Assembly: GCF_022179525.1 (NCBI RefSeq)
Contig: NZ_BPQX01000020.1
Coordinates: 41,201-105,200 of the forward strand
DNA length: 64,000 bases
Direction of reading: 5' to 3'
Source of the DNA: Methylobacterium persicinum
Lineage (GTDB): Bacteria > Pseudomonadota > Alphaproteobacteria > Rhizobiales > Beijerinckiaceae
Numbering within the stretch: position 1 is the first letter of the stretch; each line of letters starts with the position of its first letter. The translations under genes were made by a program, and so were the position numbers. Shown here in pieces: positions 34,053 through 42,972 of this stretch. Below the pieces are notes generated by a model, which made no database searches, was not told the DNA's origin, and was given only the letters and a program-made list of their open reading frames with translations.

Positions 34053-35441
34053 TTACCCCCGGGCGCCGAGGGCGGAGAGGATCCGCGCCCAGGAGCGGGT
34101 GCCCTTGTGGAAGCTTGTCAGGTCGTACTTCTCGTTGGGCGAGTGGATCCGGTCGTCATCGAGGCCGAAGCCGATGAGCAGCGTGTCCTTGCCGAGGATG
34201 CGCTTGAAGTCGCCGACGATGGGGATCGACCCACCCGCGCCCACGGTCACTGCGGGCACGCCCCATTCCGCTTCCAGGGCCGCCCTGGCGGCGGTGAGTT
34301 CGGGCATGTCGAAGGGCAGGCTGATGGCCCGGGAGCCCTTGTAGGTGACGACCTCGACGGAACAGTCCGCGGGCACCCGCTCGCGCACGAAGGCCTCGAA
34401 GCTGCGGGCGAGCGCCGCGGGATCCTGATCGTCCACGAGGCGGAACGAGACCTTGGCCGAGGCGGTGGAGGCGATCACCGTCTTGGTCCCCTCCCCCGTA
34501 TAGCCGCCCCAGATCCCGTTCACGTCGCAGGCGGGCCGCGACTGCACGAGTTCCAGGGGCAACCGCCCCTTTTCGCCCGCGGGCTCCTTGAGGCCGATGG
34601 GCCCGAGCAGGGTCTCGGGCGTCATGCCGAGGCCGCGCCATTGGGCGATGACCTCGGCCGGGCGCTCGTGGACGCCGTCGTAGAAGCCGGGCACCGTGAC
34701 CCGCCCGTCCGCATCGTGCAGGTCGGCGACGATCCGGGACAGGACGTGGATCGGGTTGCGCGCCGCGCCCCCGAAGAAGCCCGAATGCAGGTCCCGGTCG
34801 GCGCAGGTGACCTTCACCTCAAAATAGCAGAGCCCCCGCAGGGACGAGGTGATCTGCGGGGTCTTCGGGTCCCACATCCCGGTGTCGCAGACGAGGACCA
34901 CGTCGCAGCCGAGTTTGTCGCGGTTCGCCGCGACCCATTCGGGGAGCCCCTGGGAGCCGCTCTCCTCGGCGCCCTCGATCAGGATCGTCACCCCACAGGG
35001 CAACTCGCCCGCCATCGCCAGATGCGCCCGGCAGGCTTCCACGAAGGTCATGACCTGACCCTTGTCGTCCGACGCACCGCGGGCGACGATCGTCCTGTGA
35101 CCCTCCGGCCCGGTCGCGATGCGCGGCTCGAAGGGCGGATGCGTCCACAAGTCCAGCGGGTCGACCGGCTGCACGTCGTAGTGGCCGTAGAACAGGACGT
35201 GGGGGGCGCCGGGCTTCGGCTTGTGGGCCAGGACGACCGGGTGCAGCGACGTCTCCTCCACGCTGGTCTGGAAGCCGAGCGCGGTCAGGTCCGTGGCGAG
35301 CCACGCGGCGGCCTCCCGGCACTGCCCGGCATAGGCCGGGTCCGTCGAGATCGACGGGATGCGCAGGAAGGCGAAGAGCCGTTCCAGGGCGTTGTCGAGA
35401 TCCGCGTCGATATCGTTCAGGATCGCGTCGAGGGCGGACAT
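34053..35441 (-). CDS. M20-family dipeptidase
   Basis: Zinc-dependent metallopeptidase of 462 residues (M20/M25/M40). GHYDVQPVDP carries the first zinc ligand His87 and Asp89, GASDDKGQ the bridging Asp, and ILIEGAEESGSQG the catalytic Glu pair (159-160). An ADRDLHSGFFGG segment and a C-terminal histidine region (TSFHKGTRSW) complete the fold. It probably acts in the cytoplasm on dipeptides or related amides. No signal peptide. No operon partner is evident. Confidence 0.9.
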   Translation of the reverse strand: MSALDAILNDIDADLDNALERLFAFLRIPSISTDPAYAGQCREAAAWLATDLTALGFQTSVEETSLHPVVLAHKPKPGAPHVLFYGHYDVQPVDPLDLWTHPPFEPRIATGPEGHRTIVARGASDDKGQVMTFVEACRAHLAMAGELPCGVTILIEGAEESGSQGLPEWVAANRDKLGCDVVLVCDTGMWDPKTPQITSSLRGLCYFEVKVTCADRDLHSGFFGGAARNPIHVLSRIVADLHDADGRVTVPGFYDGVHERPAEVIAQWRGLGMTPETLLGPIGLKEPAGEKGRLPLELVQSRPACDVNGIWGGYTGEGTKTVIASTASAKVSFRLVDDQDPAALARSFEAFVRERVPADCSVEVVTYKGSRAISLPFDMPELTAARAALEAEWGVPAVTVGAGGSIPIVGDFKRILGKDTLLIGFGLDDDRIHSPNEKYDLTSFHKGTRSWARILSALGARG

Positions 35442-35563
35442 GGGGGCTCCGGGGTGCCTGGGGTCGGCCCAGGGTTAGCCGAGGCCGGCGGCGGGCGGCA
35501 ATGCCCGCCGCCGCTCCGCCATCCGCAAGGGACGCCGGAGAGGCCCGCTTCCGTGGACGACGC

Positions 35564-35672
35564 CTAGTGCAGTGACGCACTCACTCCGTTCATGCGCCCC
35601 TACCCTAGATCCTTGTTTTTGCATCAATTTTTCCAGACACGGCTGAAGCCTTCGTCTGGATCGATGCACTAG
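35564..35672. mobile_element. 109-bp palindromic element with CTAG ends next to ssb
   Basis: Bounded by CTAGTGCA (35564-35571) and its exact complement TGCACTAG (35665-35672). Inside are AGTGC/GCACT and a nested hairpin CCAGAC-AC-GGCT-GA-AGCC-TTC-GTCTGG, itself flanked by GCATC / GATGC. No coding capacity. The right end supplies the ssb TAG stop. It resembles a miniature inverted-repeat element, but no parent transposase is visible. Confidence 0.5.
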
Positions 35673-36196
35673 AACGGGATGTCGTCGTCGAGCTCGTAGC
35701 CGCCCCGGGAGCCGCCGCCGCCCGAGGACGGAGCCGGCGGACGGCGCTCGCCGCCGCCCTGGGCGCGACCGCCGCCGAAATCGCCGCCGCGGCTGATCTG
35801 GCCGCCGCCTTCCTCCTCGGACGCGAACTCGCCGCCGCCGCCGCCCCGGCCGTCGAGGATCGTCAGCTCACCGCGGAAGCGCTGGAGCACCACCTCCGTC
35901 GTGTACTTCTCGACGCCCGACTGGTCGGTCCACTTCCGGGTCTGGAGCTGGCCCTCGATGTAGACCTTCGAGCCCTTGCGCAGATACTGCTCGGCGACCC
36001 GCGACAGGTTGTCGTTATAGATCACCACCGAGTGCCACTCGGTCTTTTCCTTGCGCTCGCCGGTCGACTTGTCCTTCCAGGATTCCGAGGTGGCGATCCG
36101 CAGGTTGCAGACCGGGTCACCCGAACCCAGGCGACGGATCTCGGGATCACGCCCGAGATTGCCCACCAGAATCACCTTGTTGACGCTGCCCGCCAT
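35669..36196 (-). CDS. ssb: Single-stranded DNA-binding protein
   Basis: Binds ssDNA in replication, recombination and repair. The 175-residue protein has an OB fold starting [20 protein letters not shown], with [20 protein letters not shown] and [20 protein letters not shown], then a disordered Gly-rich linker and the partner-binding tail DDDIPF. The stop TAG is shared with a 109-bp palindromic element. A LexA-type box lies 127 bp upstream of the start. Confidence 0.95.
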   Translation of the reverse strand: MAGSVNKVILVGNLGRDPEIRRLGSGDPVCNLRIATSESWKDKSTGERKEKTEWHSVVIYNDNLSRVAEQYLRKGSKVYIEGQLQTRKWTDQSGVEKYTTEVVLQRFRGELTILDGRGGGGGEFASEEEGGGQISRGGDFGGGRAQGGGERRPPAPSSGGGGSRGGYELDDDIPF

Positions 36197-36571
36197 CGAT
36201 CTCTCCTCGCGTTCCGCATCTCACGGGGCCGTTCGTCGGCACGCCCCAACACATGCGCCCCGCGCCGTCCGTCTTCAATGCCGGCGGATCGGGCGCCCAC
36301 AGGCAGCTGAGGCGTCCCATATGTTCTAGTTTTGTTCGGTAAACGGGGCAAGGGCCCCGGCCTCTCGCGGCGGCTAAGAACGGGAAGCGGCGCCGGGCCA
36401 TGGGCGATCCGGCCGAAAAGCCCGAAAGCGATGGGGATCATGCCCTAAAATCCGGCCGAATCGGCGAGACCCGTCAGAATTCGTTGAAGTCTCCCGTGGC
36501 ATCACCTTCCCCGGCCGATCGCTTTTAGAGGTCGAATTCAACCCCAAAGCGATTGTACGCCGGAGAGCATC
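36197..36571. other. Divergent control region, ssb / secreted hydrolase
   Basis: 375 bp with no gene. It contains the SOS-type box (36323-36337) and, on the hydrolase side, ATCGCTTT (36518-36525) opposite AAAGCGAT (36546-36553), with a further direct AAAGCGAT at 36425. Confidence 0.5.
36323..36337 (-). promoter_or_regulatory. LexA (SOS) box upstream of ssb
   Basis: GTTCTAGTTTTGTTC, read on the minus strand as GAAC-N7-GAAC, exactly the alphaproteobacterial LexA operator (direct repeat with seven-base spacer). It lies 127 bp before the ssb ATG in an otherwise GC-rich region. It suggests DNA-damage induction of ssb. Confidence 0.7.
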
Positions 36572-37768
36572 ATGGTCGCCATCCTCCGTGTTCTGGTTGT
36601 GCTGGCTTTCGCCTTGGGAATGGGTCCCGGACCAGCCCTGGCCGAGACCATCCCCGTCGCCTCCGGCGTGCGGTACGAGTTCATCGGCCGCTGGGACACG
36701 GACAGGCTCGACCGTATCCTCACCGTCGACACCCCGGCCTTCGCCGGCATCCCGGCGACCTACACGCCAGCCCGGAACGCGGTGAAGCTCTACCGGGTGA
36801 CCTATCCGTCGGTGATCCCTGAGCGGGGCAATAAGCCGACCGTGGCGTCGGGCCTCGTCGCCGTGCCGGAGACCGGGGCGGTGCCCCTCCCGACGGTGTC
36901 GTACCAGCACGGGACGGTCTACGGCAAACAGCAGGTCCCCTCGTTTCCCGACCAGTCCCCCGAGACGCAGCTCATGCTCGCCCAGTTCGCCGGGCAGGGC
37001 TACGTGCTGATCGGCGCCGACTATTTCGGCCTCGGCCTGTCGGACGAGCCGGAAGGCTACATGGTGAAGGCCAGCCACCAGCAGGCGACCTACGACATGC
37101 TCATGGCAGCCCGGGCCGTCCTCGCCGATCTGAAAATCCCCACCACCGACCTGTTCCTGGCCGGCTGGTCGCAGGGCGGGTTCGTCACCCTCGCCATGCT
37201 GGAGAAGCTCGAAGCCGCGGGCGTGCCGGTGCGGGCGACCGGGACGGCGAGCACCCCGGCCGACGTGTTCGCGGCCCTGAGCGGCTTCCTCGACTACCCG
37301 CGCCCGAACGATGCGACCTGGGTGCCGACGCTGTTCATCCTGTCGGCCTTCTCCTTCGAGAACTATTACGGCGTGCCGGGCCTCGCCCGGTCGCTCCTCA
37401 CGGACGAGTCCTACGACCTCTCCCGCCGGGCCTACGAGCGCCTGCCCTTCGACCCGGCCGCGGTGCCCACCGACCTGCACAAGATCGTCAAGCCCGAGTA
37501 TTTCGACCCGCAGTTCTTCGCGACCTCGGCCTATGGGCGCCTCGTGGCGACCACGCAATGCTACCGCTGGGTGGTGAAGACGCCCGTCCGCACCTTCTAC
37601 GGCGAGGCCGACGAGGCGATCCGTACGGAACTCGGGCGGTTGCCGATGGCCTACCAGAAGGCCCTGGGCAACGACCGCGTGGAGGCGGTCTCCACCGGTG
37701 CCACCAGCCACCGGGGCACCTTCGCCAGGGCCGTGCCCCAGTGGAAGGCGTGGTTCGACGGGCGATAG
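36572..37768 (+). CDS. Secreted alpha/beta hydrolase (secretory lipase-like)
   Basis: 398-residue protein with a signal peptide (MVAILRVLVVLAFALGMGPG then PALA-E). The alpha/beta-hydrolase nucleophile is Ser200 in AGWSQGG; an acidic residue follows in FYGEADEAIR and a histidine in GATSHRGTF, completing a plausible triad. The mid-sequence YQHGTVYGKQQVPS resembles bacterial relatives of fungal secretory lipases and LIP-type hydrolases. It is probably periplasmic or extracellular, acting on esters; the substrate is unknown. GGAGAG precedes the ATG. Confidence 0.78.
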   Translation: MVAILRVLVVLAFALGMGPGPALAETIPVASGVRYEFIGRWDTDRLDRILTVDTPAFAGIPATYTPARNAVKLYRVTYPSVIPERGNKPTVASGLVAVPETGAVPLPTVSYQHGTVYGKQQVPSFPDQSPETQLMLAQFAGQGYVLIGADYFGLGLSDEPEGYMVKASHQQATYDMLMAARAVLADLKIPTTDLFLAGWSQGGFVTLAMLEKLEAAGVPVRATGTASTPADVFAALSGFLDYPRPNDATWVPTLFILSAFSFENYYGVPGLARSLLTDESYDLSRRAYERLPFDPAAVPTDLHKIVKPEYFDPQFFATSAYGRLVATTQCYRWVVKTPVRTFYGEADEAIRTELGRLPMAYQKALGNDRVEAVSTGATSHRGTFARAVPQWKAWFDGR

Positions 37769-37774
37769 GGCGCC

Positions 37775-38023
37775 TCACTCCTCCCGGAGGACGCGGAGCG
37801 AACGCACGGTCAGCTCGTCGATCTCCAGGGAGCCGATCCGCGCCCGGCTGACCGACAGGCGGCCGATGGCGACCGCGCCGAACACCACCACGCCCAGCGC
37901 CAGTGCCCCGAGGGCGAAGGCGCCGGCTGCCCCGGCACCGAGGGTCTGCGCCCCCGTCGCGGCGGTGCCGCGGGCGCGCGCATGCTCCGGGGGGCGGACG
38001 GCGTCGGGTCTCGAAACGGTCAT
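37775..38023 (-). CDS. Small membrane-associated protein of unknown function (82 aa)
   Basis: Unrecognised. MTVSRPDAVRPPEHARARGT is polar; then comes a hydrophobic run GAFALGALALGVVVFGAVAI, followed by regular IGRLSVSRARIGSLEIDELT with a five-residue periodicity like a short beta-solenoid. AGGAG lies 13 bp before the ATG. It converges on the hydrolase gene (6 bp between stops) and lies 23 bp after the PPOX gene stop, so could be co-transcribed with that gene. Confidence 0.6.
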   Translation of the reverse strand: MTVSRPDAVRPPEHARARGTAATGAQTLGAGAAGAFALGALALGVVVFGAVAIGRLSVSRARIGSLEIDELTVRSLRVLREE

Positions 38024-38046
38024 GGGGGGCGGTCTCCTGCGGCCGG

Positions 38047-38667
38047 TCAGTATAGCCGGGTCCGGTAGGCATCCGCGATGGACGCCTCCGCCTCCTCGAC
38101 GGGAATCGCCGCCGTCTGATCCGCGAGGATGCGGCCGAGGCTCGGGAAGCTGTCCCGGGGCACATGCCTCTCCGCATCCCACAGGCGCGAGCGGATCAGC
38201 GCCTTGCCGCAATGGAACAGTGCTTCCTCGACCCGCACGACGAGGCCGGTCTCGGGGGTCTTGCCCTGGGCCGCCAGGGGTTCCAGCAGGGCCGGATCGC
38301 GGGTGATCGACGCCGCGCCGTTGACCCGCAGGGTCTCGGCGATGCCCGGCACGAAGAAGATCAGCCCGACATTCGGATTGCCGAGGATGTTGACGAAGGA
38401 ATCGACCCGGTTGTTGCCGCGCCGGTCGGGGATCACCAGCGTGTGCGCATCGGGGGTGGCCACGAAGCCGGGGGCATCACCCCGGGGGCTCGCGTCCACA
38501 GTCCCCGCCGCATCCGCACTGGCGAGCACGAGGAAGGGCGACAGGGCGATGAAATGCAGGGCGTAGTGGTCGAGGTGGTCGAGCACCTTCTCGGCGGCAA
38601 GCGGTCTCACCGGTCCGATACCGGCCCGCAATTCCCCCTCGTCCTGGATCGTCTGATGATCGCTCAT
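38047..38667 (-). CDS. Pyridoxamine 5'-phosphate oxidase-family flavoprotein
   Basis: PPOX-class FMN-binding protein of 206 residues. Family features are FLVLASADAAGTVDASPRGD (flavin-binding strand), LVIPDRRGNNRVDSFVNILG, VGLIFFVPGIAETLRVNG, and a C-terminal CGKALIRSRLWD. Such proteins are often annotated as general-stress or MSMEG_1061/DR2398-like oxidoreductases. They are not the vitamin B6 enzyme itself, which has a different C-terminus. Its physiological substrate is unknown. Confidence 0.82.
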   Translation of the reverse strand: MSDHQTIQDEGELRAGIGPVRPLAAEKVLDHLDHYALHFIALSPFLVLASADAAGTVDASPRGDAPGFVATPDAHTLVIPDRRGNNRVDSFVNILGNPNVGLIFFVPGIAETLRVNGAASITRDPALLEPLAAQGKTPETGLVVRVEEALFHCGKALIRSRLWDAERHVPRDSFPSLGRILADQTAAIPVEEAEASIADAYRTRLY

Positions 38668-38819
38668 GTCGGGCACCCTGGGGCCTGCGGCTGCGGGCAG
38701 GAGTGCATTCCCCGGACCATCGGTCAATCGGGCAAGGATCAGGGAAGGGGCCGGGCAAGGATCAGGGAAGGGGCCGCGGAAGGCGCGGGCGACGTCGTCC
38801 CCCTTGGCCGGTGCAGCCC

Positions 38820-39983
38820 TTACGGCCAGACGGTGATCGCCACCGGCCGGCGCAGCAGGTCCCGGTCGGAGGTGACGGTGCAGCCCTCGACGCGCAGGCT
38901 CGCGTAGGTCAGCAGGGCGGCGTCGCCCGCATCGTCGAAGTTGCGGCCCTGCGCCTTCGGATCGAGGAGGGAGGGGTAGGCGATCAGGTGCCCGCCCGCG
39001 GTGCAGGGGTCGTCGTAGAGGGTCCTGCCCTCCAGGAGGAGCCGGGGCCGGTCCCAGGCGAGGAGGTCGCGGGAGGTGGTCCAGTAGAAGCCGGGCTTCT
39101 CGAACTCTCCGCCGGCCTTTGCCATGAACACCGCGACGAAGGCGCCGGTCTCCCGGTGCCGGACTACGGCTCCGACGGGGCCGGGAAACGGGCCGACCGG
39201 GCGGCAGGTCGCCGGGTTGCGCACCGATGTCCGGTAGGGATCGGGGAAGGCGGCGGTGAAGCCCAGGCCGGTCCAGGCCCGCCAGCGGGACGGATCGGCG
39301 GGGGCGTCGGTGCGGAACAGGCAGACGCCCGGGGGCTGTCCCGCCCAGCCGGTGGTCGCGATGAGGACGTAGCGCCACTGCCCGTCCGAGACGATGTTCG
39401 AGGGGTTGAAGAAGCCCCGGTGGCGGCCCTGCCCGACCTCCTGCCGGAAGGGCGCCGCGGCGGCGACGGCGGGCGGGCTCGTCCGGGTGAAGCTGCGCCC
39501 GCCATCGGCCGAGGCGGCGGCGGTGATCGTGTTGTACCAGCAGGCCATGGACTCCCCGGCCGGACATCGCCCGGGATGCGTATGGGCCTGATACTCGTGG
39601 TGCAGGAGGGCCGCGACGGCGCGCCCGTCCTCGGTCCAGGTCGCGGTGATCCACGACCGGTCGTCATGGGCAGCGGGATCGGCGCTCCCACCGGATTCGA
39701 GCACCACCGTGCAGTCGAGCTTGAGGTGGAGCAGGTCGGGCCCGCGCAGCGCCCGGTTGCGATAGTGCATCCCGAACACGGCGACGGCCCCGGCGGCATC
39801 GCGAAAAGCGCGGGCGGGGGCGTCCGGGACGTCGGCCCCGTCACAGGCGTCGCGGGTCGCGGAAAAGACCGTCGCCGGCGGCCCGACGAGGGTCAGCGCC
39901 GAGAGCGGAGGCTCGCGCCCGTCCTGCCCGAGCGCGGGCGGCACGGCGATCCCCGCGAGCAGGAGGGCGAGGGCGATGCGCAG
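38820..39983 (-). CDS. Predicted secreted protein of propeller-like type, function unknown
   Basis: About 374-387 residues. The body has regular Trp/Tyr-rich strands (RSWITATWTEDGRAVAALLH, GQWRYVLIATTGWAG, GFYWTTSRDLLAWDRP) like five-bladed propeller glycosidase relatives, but no catalytic set can be named. The first conventional start is GTG 39944 (MPPALGQDG). The 13 codons upstream, from CTG 39983, read LRIALALLLAGIA and join it to give a complete signal peptide cut at ALG-QD. I therefore extend to CTG 39983, though no Shine-Dalgarno supports it. Confidence 0.55.
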   Translation of the reverse strand: MRIALALLLAGIAVPPALGQDGREPPLSALTLVGPPATVFSATRDACDGADVPDAPARAFRDAAGAVAVFGMHYRNRALRGPDLLHLKLDCTVVLESGGSADPAAHDDRSWITATWTEDGRAVAALLHHEYQAHTHPGRCPAGESMACWYNTITAAASADGGRSFTRTSPPAVAAAAPFRQEVGQGRHRGFFNPSNIVSDGQWRYVLIATTGWAGQPPGVCLFRTDAPADPSRWRAWTGLGFTAAFPDPYRTSVRNPATCRPVGPFPGPVGAVVRHRETGAFVAVFMAKAGGEFEKPGFYWTTSRDLLAWDRPRLLLEGRTLYDDPCTAGGHLIAYPSLLDPKAQGRNFDDAGDAALLTYASLRVEGCTVTSDRDLLRRPVAITVWP

Positions 39984-40075
39984 GGTCGGAACCGGGCTGC
40001 GTCCGGGCGGCGCCTGGACAAGCGGTGCGAACTTCGCTTGAGAACCGTTACCGTTCGCTTTTCGCGCGAGGCCCC

Positions 40076-40687
40076 ATGTTCCTGCTCATCCTCGGCCTCG
40101 TGCTGTTCCTCGGCACGCATGCCTTCACCATGCTCCGGTCCCGCCGGGCGAGCCTCGTCGGCGAGATCGGCGAGAATCGCTACAAGCTCGGCTACACGGC
40201 CCTCTCCCTGCTGGGCCTGATCCTGATCGGGGTGGGGTTCCACGATTACCGGCAGGAGGGGATGATCCCGGTCTGGGATCCCCCCGTCTGGACCCGCCAC
40301 CTCGCCCTGACCCTGGTGCTGCTCGCCTTCATCAGCTTCGCGGCCACCTACATCCCGAGCCACATCCGCGCGAAGGCCAAGCATCCGATGCTGCTCGCCG
40401 TGAAGATCTGGGCGACGGCGCACCTCCTCGCCAACGGCGACCTCGGCTCGATCCTGCTGTTCGGCGGCTTCCTGGCCTGGGCGGTCTCCGCCCGGATCAG
40501 CATCAAGCGGCGGGAGCGGGCCGCCGGGATCCCCGCGGGGGGCCGCGCCGCCGTCGCGGTGCCGGCGGGCTGGCGCAACGACGTGCTCGTGGTGCTGATC
40601 GGCACCGCCGCGTGGTTCATCTTCGCCCGCTACCTGCACTACGTGCTGATCGGCGTGTCGGTCTGGCCCGGAACCATGGGAGCCTGA
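40076..40687 (+). CDS. NnrU-family membrane protein
   Basis: Inner-membrane protein of 203 residues with about six helices. The family is named from denitrification regulons, but members are widespread and also resemble isoprenoid/15-cis-zeta-carotene isomerase (Z-ISO). Features are MFLLILGLVLFLGTHAFTML, RYKLGYTALSLLGLILIGVG, and LLANGDLGSILLFGGFLAWA with conserved histidines (THAF, GFHDY, TRHL, ATAHLLANG). ATG 40076 has GAGG four bases upstream. It is directly followed by a secreted-protein gene (4 bp). Confidence 0.83.
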   Translation: MFLLILGLVLFLGTHAFTMLRSRRASLVGEIGENRYKLGYTALSLLGLILIGVGFHDYRQEGMIPVWDPPVWTRHLALTLVLLAFISFAATYIPSHIRAKAKHPMLLAVKIWATAHLLANGDLGSILLFGGFLAWAVSARISIKRRERAAGIPAGGRAAVAVPAGWRNDVLVVLIGTAAWFIFARYLHYVLIGVSVWPGTMGA

Positions 40688-40691
40688 CGCC

Positions 40692-41204
40692 ATGACGACA
40701 CGCCGCACGATCCTCGCGGCCCTCTGCCTGACCGGTCTCGCCCCCACCCTCGCGGCGGCCGAAGAGACCGCGGCCTGCGGCCATTCCGCGTGGTCGATCG
40801 AGCGGGAGCGGGCCGCCTTCGCCGGGAGTCTGCCGACGGTCGCCTCGGGGTCCGCGCTTCCGGCGGGAAGCCCGGCGGCCGTGGTGACGCTCACCCCGGC
40901 CGCGGAACTGTCGCTCCCCGTCCCCTCGGACCGGCCGGCCAAACCCGGGACCTACGGCGGATACGTGACCGCCGCAGCACCGGCCGAACCCGGCACCTAC
41001 CAAGTGACCCTGTCCGAGGAAGCCTGGATCGACGTGAGCCAGGACGGCCGCACGACCCTCAAGGCGGACGCCTTCGCCGGGAAGATCGGATGCCCCGGCA
41101 TACACAAGAGCGTGCGCTTCACCCTCGGCGCGGTGCCGGTGATCATCGAGGTCAGCCGGGTGCCCGGCCCGCAGATCAAGGTCGGCCTGTTCAAGGCTGA
41201 GTGA
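40692..41204 (+). CDS. Secreted protein of unknown function (170 aa)
   Basis: Signal peptide MTTRRTILAALCLTGLAPTL followed by AAAEE. The mature part is about 147 residues with predicted beta strands (AVVTLTPAAELSLPVPSDRP, EPGTYQVTLSEEAWIDVSQD, KSVRFTLGAVPVIIEVSRVP). Two cysteines (in TAACGHS and KIGCPGIH) could form a disulphide. It is close behind the NnrU gene (4 bp) and probably co-transcribed. The fold resembles a periplasmic beta-sandwich, but I recognise no family. Confidence 0.7.
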   Translation: MTTRRTILAALCLTGLAPTLAAAEETAACGHSAWSIERERAAFAGSLPTVASGSALPAGSPAAVVTLTPAAELSLPVPSDRPAKPGTYGGYVTAAAPAEPGTYQVTLSEEAWIDVSQDGRTTLKADAFAGKIGCPGIHKSVRFTLGAVPVIIEVSRVPGPQIKVGLFKAE

Positions 41205-41214
41205 GACCGCCCGC

Positions 41215-41814
41215 TTACGGGATGTCGTCGCCCGTCGGAAGGTCGCGCTTGCGGGTGGCGGGCAGGCCCGCATACTCGCCGTTCGGCACGGTGCTCTTCA
41301 GCAGGACGCCGCAGGCCAGGAGCGTGCAGCCCTCGGCCATGGTGACGCCGGGGCCGATCATGCCCCGCGACTGGATCCAGCACCCCCGCTCGATCGTGAC
41401 CGGGCGGCGGACATGGTCACCCTCCTTGCGGCGGTAGACGCTGTTCTCCGTGTTGTGCGAGCCGGTGATGATCATCGACTGATACCCGAGGCGCGCCCTC
41501 TCGCCGATGGAGACCGGCGCGGAACAGTCGATGAACGACCCGATGTTGATCACCACCCCGTCGCCGAGGGTCAGGTTGCCCGGTTGGCCGATGAAGACCT
41601 TCTGCGCGATGCGGACCTTGCGGCCGACCTTGGCGCCGAACAGGCGCAGGAGCGGCGGCCTGAGACGCCCGGGAAAGAGCAATGACTGCATGCCCGCCAT
41701 CGCCACCTTTTCCGCCACCATCTGAAGCCGGCCGAGGCGGCGATGCACCGGCTCGACCGAGGCGGCCCGCGGGGCCGGTGAGAAGGTGTCGTGCATCATC
41801 GCTCTCGGGTGCAT
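41215..41814 (-). CDS. Left-handed beta-helix (hexapeptide) acyltransferase
   Basis: 199-residue acetyl/acyltransferase of the WcaF/colanic-acid class. Hexapeptide-repeat rungs are seen in IAQKVFIGQPGNLTLGDGVV, INIGSFIDCSAPVSIGERAR and VTIERGCWIQSRGMIGPGVT. GSHN holds the catalytic histidine. It probably acetylates a sugar in polysaccharide synthesis, though no glycan cluster is adjacent. ATG 41814 has GGAG five bases upstream (GGAGATAAA); ATG 41799 is an alternative. Confidence 0.8.
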   Translation of the reverse strand: MHPRAMMHDTFSPAPRAASVEPVHRRLGRLQMVAEKVAMAGMQSLLFPGRLRPPLLRLFGAKVGRKVRIAQKVFIGQPGNLTLGDGVVINIGSFIDCSAPVSIGERARLGYQSMIITGSHNTENSVYRRKEGDHVRRPVTIERGCWIQSRGMIGPGVTMAEGCTLLACGVLLKSTVPNGEYAGLPATRKRDLPTGDDIP

Positions 41815-42239
41815 TTTATCTCCGGCCCCCGGAATGTAGGCTTCACGGGTGGAAAGATTCGGGCCCTAGACGAGCCTGAAGGACTTTTGGCAGTTCGGTG
41901 GGAATAGACTTCAGCAACTGGCTGTAAGTCGGAAAATAACGACTATAGCTGCATTGCTGCCGACACAATACTAGCGCCGCTCGACATGCCGTGGCGCGGA
42001 AATGTGCTGGCAACACGCCTGGAAGACTGTCCTTAGCCGAGCTATCAAGAATCTGTGTTCAGCACAATAGTACGTTTCCGCTTTGCGGAGCCGCGTGTCC
42101 GGCAGGCGACACGGATCGTCCCCGGGACCCCGCAGGCCGGCGAAAGTCGCCAAAGGTCGCCAAGTCCTCGGCCCTGTGTTAGGCGCACGGCCTTCGAGGA
42201 TCGCGAGGTGGTCCGGCGCCCCGCGCCGACCGGGATACG
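41815..42239. other. 425-bp divergent region without a gene
   Basis: It lies between the acyltransferase and the YfgM-like gene. Comparatively AT-rich around 41875-42070 (GGAAAATAACGACTATAGC). No tRNA-like cloverleaf, ORF or clear operator found. The tail has two close AGTCGCCAA / GGTCGCCAA direct repeats (about 42147-42163). Confidence 0.4.
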
Positions 42240-42950
42240 ATGGCCGAGAACAACGAATTCATCCGCGAGGTCGACGAGGATTACCGCCGCGAGCAGATCC
42301 TCCAGGTCTGGCGTCGCTACAGCGGCGTGATCATCGCCCTGGCGGTCCTCCTGGTCGCGGGCGTCGCGGGCTGGCGCTACTGGCAGGCGCAGCAGCATGC
42401 GGCAGCCGAGGCGGCCTCGATCCGATTCGATGCGGCGAACCGTCTCGCCCGGGACGGCAAGGTCGAGGAGGCCGACAAGGCCTTCACCGCCCTGGAGCAG
42501 GATGGCACCGCGGGCTACCGGCTGCTCTCCCGGTTCCGGGCGGCGGCCGAGACGTCGAAGGCCGACCCGGCCAAGGCGGCCTCGGACTTCGATGCCCTGG
42601 CCGGCGACGCGGCCCTGGGCGACGGCCTGCGCGACCTCGCCCGGCTGCGCGCCGCGCTCATCCGCATGGACGGGCCGAACCCGGACGCCGCGCTCGCCAA
42701 CCTCCAGAGCCTCGCCGCGGGCAGCCCCTACCGGCATACGGCACGGGAGATGCTGGGCCTCGCCGCCCTGAAGAAGGGCGATTACGAGGAGGCGAGCCGG
42801 TGGTTCGACCAGATCGTCGCCGACCCGGATACGCCCCGCGCCCTGCGCGAGCGGATCGAGGTCTACGCGGCCATCGTCGCGGGGGGCCCCGTCACGCAGA
42901 CGGCGGCCAAGCCCGAGGCCGCCGCACCGCCCCCGCCGATCACCCGCTGA
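42240..42950 (+). CDS. YfgM-like tetratricopeptide membrane protein
   Basis: 236-residue inner-membrane protein: cytoplasmic N-terminus ([20 protein letters not shown]), one transmembrane helix at about 29-46 ([20 protein letters not shown]), then periplasmic TPR-like helices with LASGDAALG-type repeats and a proline/alanine tail. YfgM in E. coli works with the SecYEG/PpiD chaperone network. Its place directly before der supports the identification. The usual intervening bamB is missing. Confidence 0.83.
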   Translation: MAENNEFIREVDEDYRREQILQVWRRYSGVIIALAVLLVAGVAGWRYWQAQQHAAAEAASIRFDAANRLARDGKVEEADKAFTALEQDGTAGYRLLSRFRAAAETSKADPAKAASDFDALAGDAALGDGLRDLARLRAALIRMDGPNPDAALANLQSLAAGSPYRHTAREMLGLAALKKGDYEEASRWFDQIVADPDTPRALRERIEVYAAIVAGGPVTQTAAKPEAAAPPPPITR

Positions 42951-42972
42951 CCGAAGGACTGAGACACTGACG

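Noticed and set aside
35621-35672. ssb intrinsic terminator
   Set aside because: The CCAGAC/GTCTGG hairpin is followed on the ssb strand by a run of A, not T, so it does not fit an intrinsic terminator; described as a repeat element instead.
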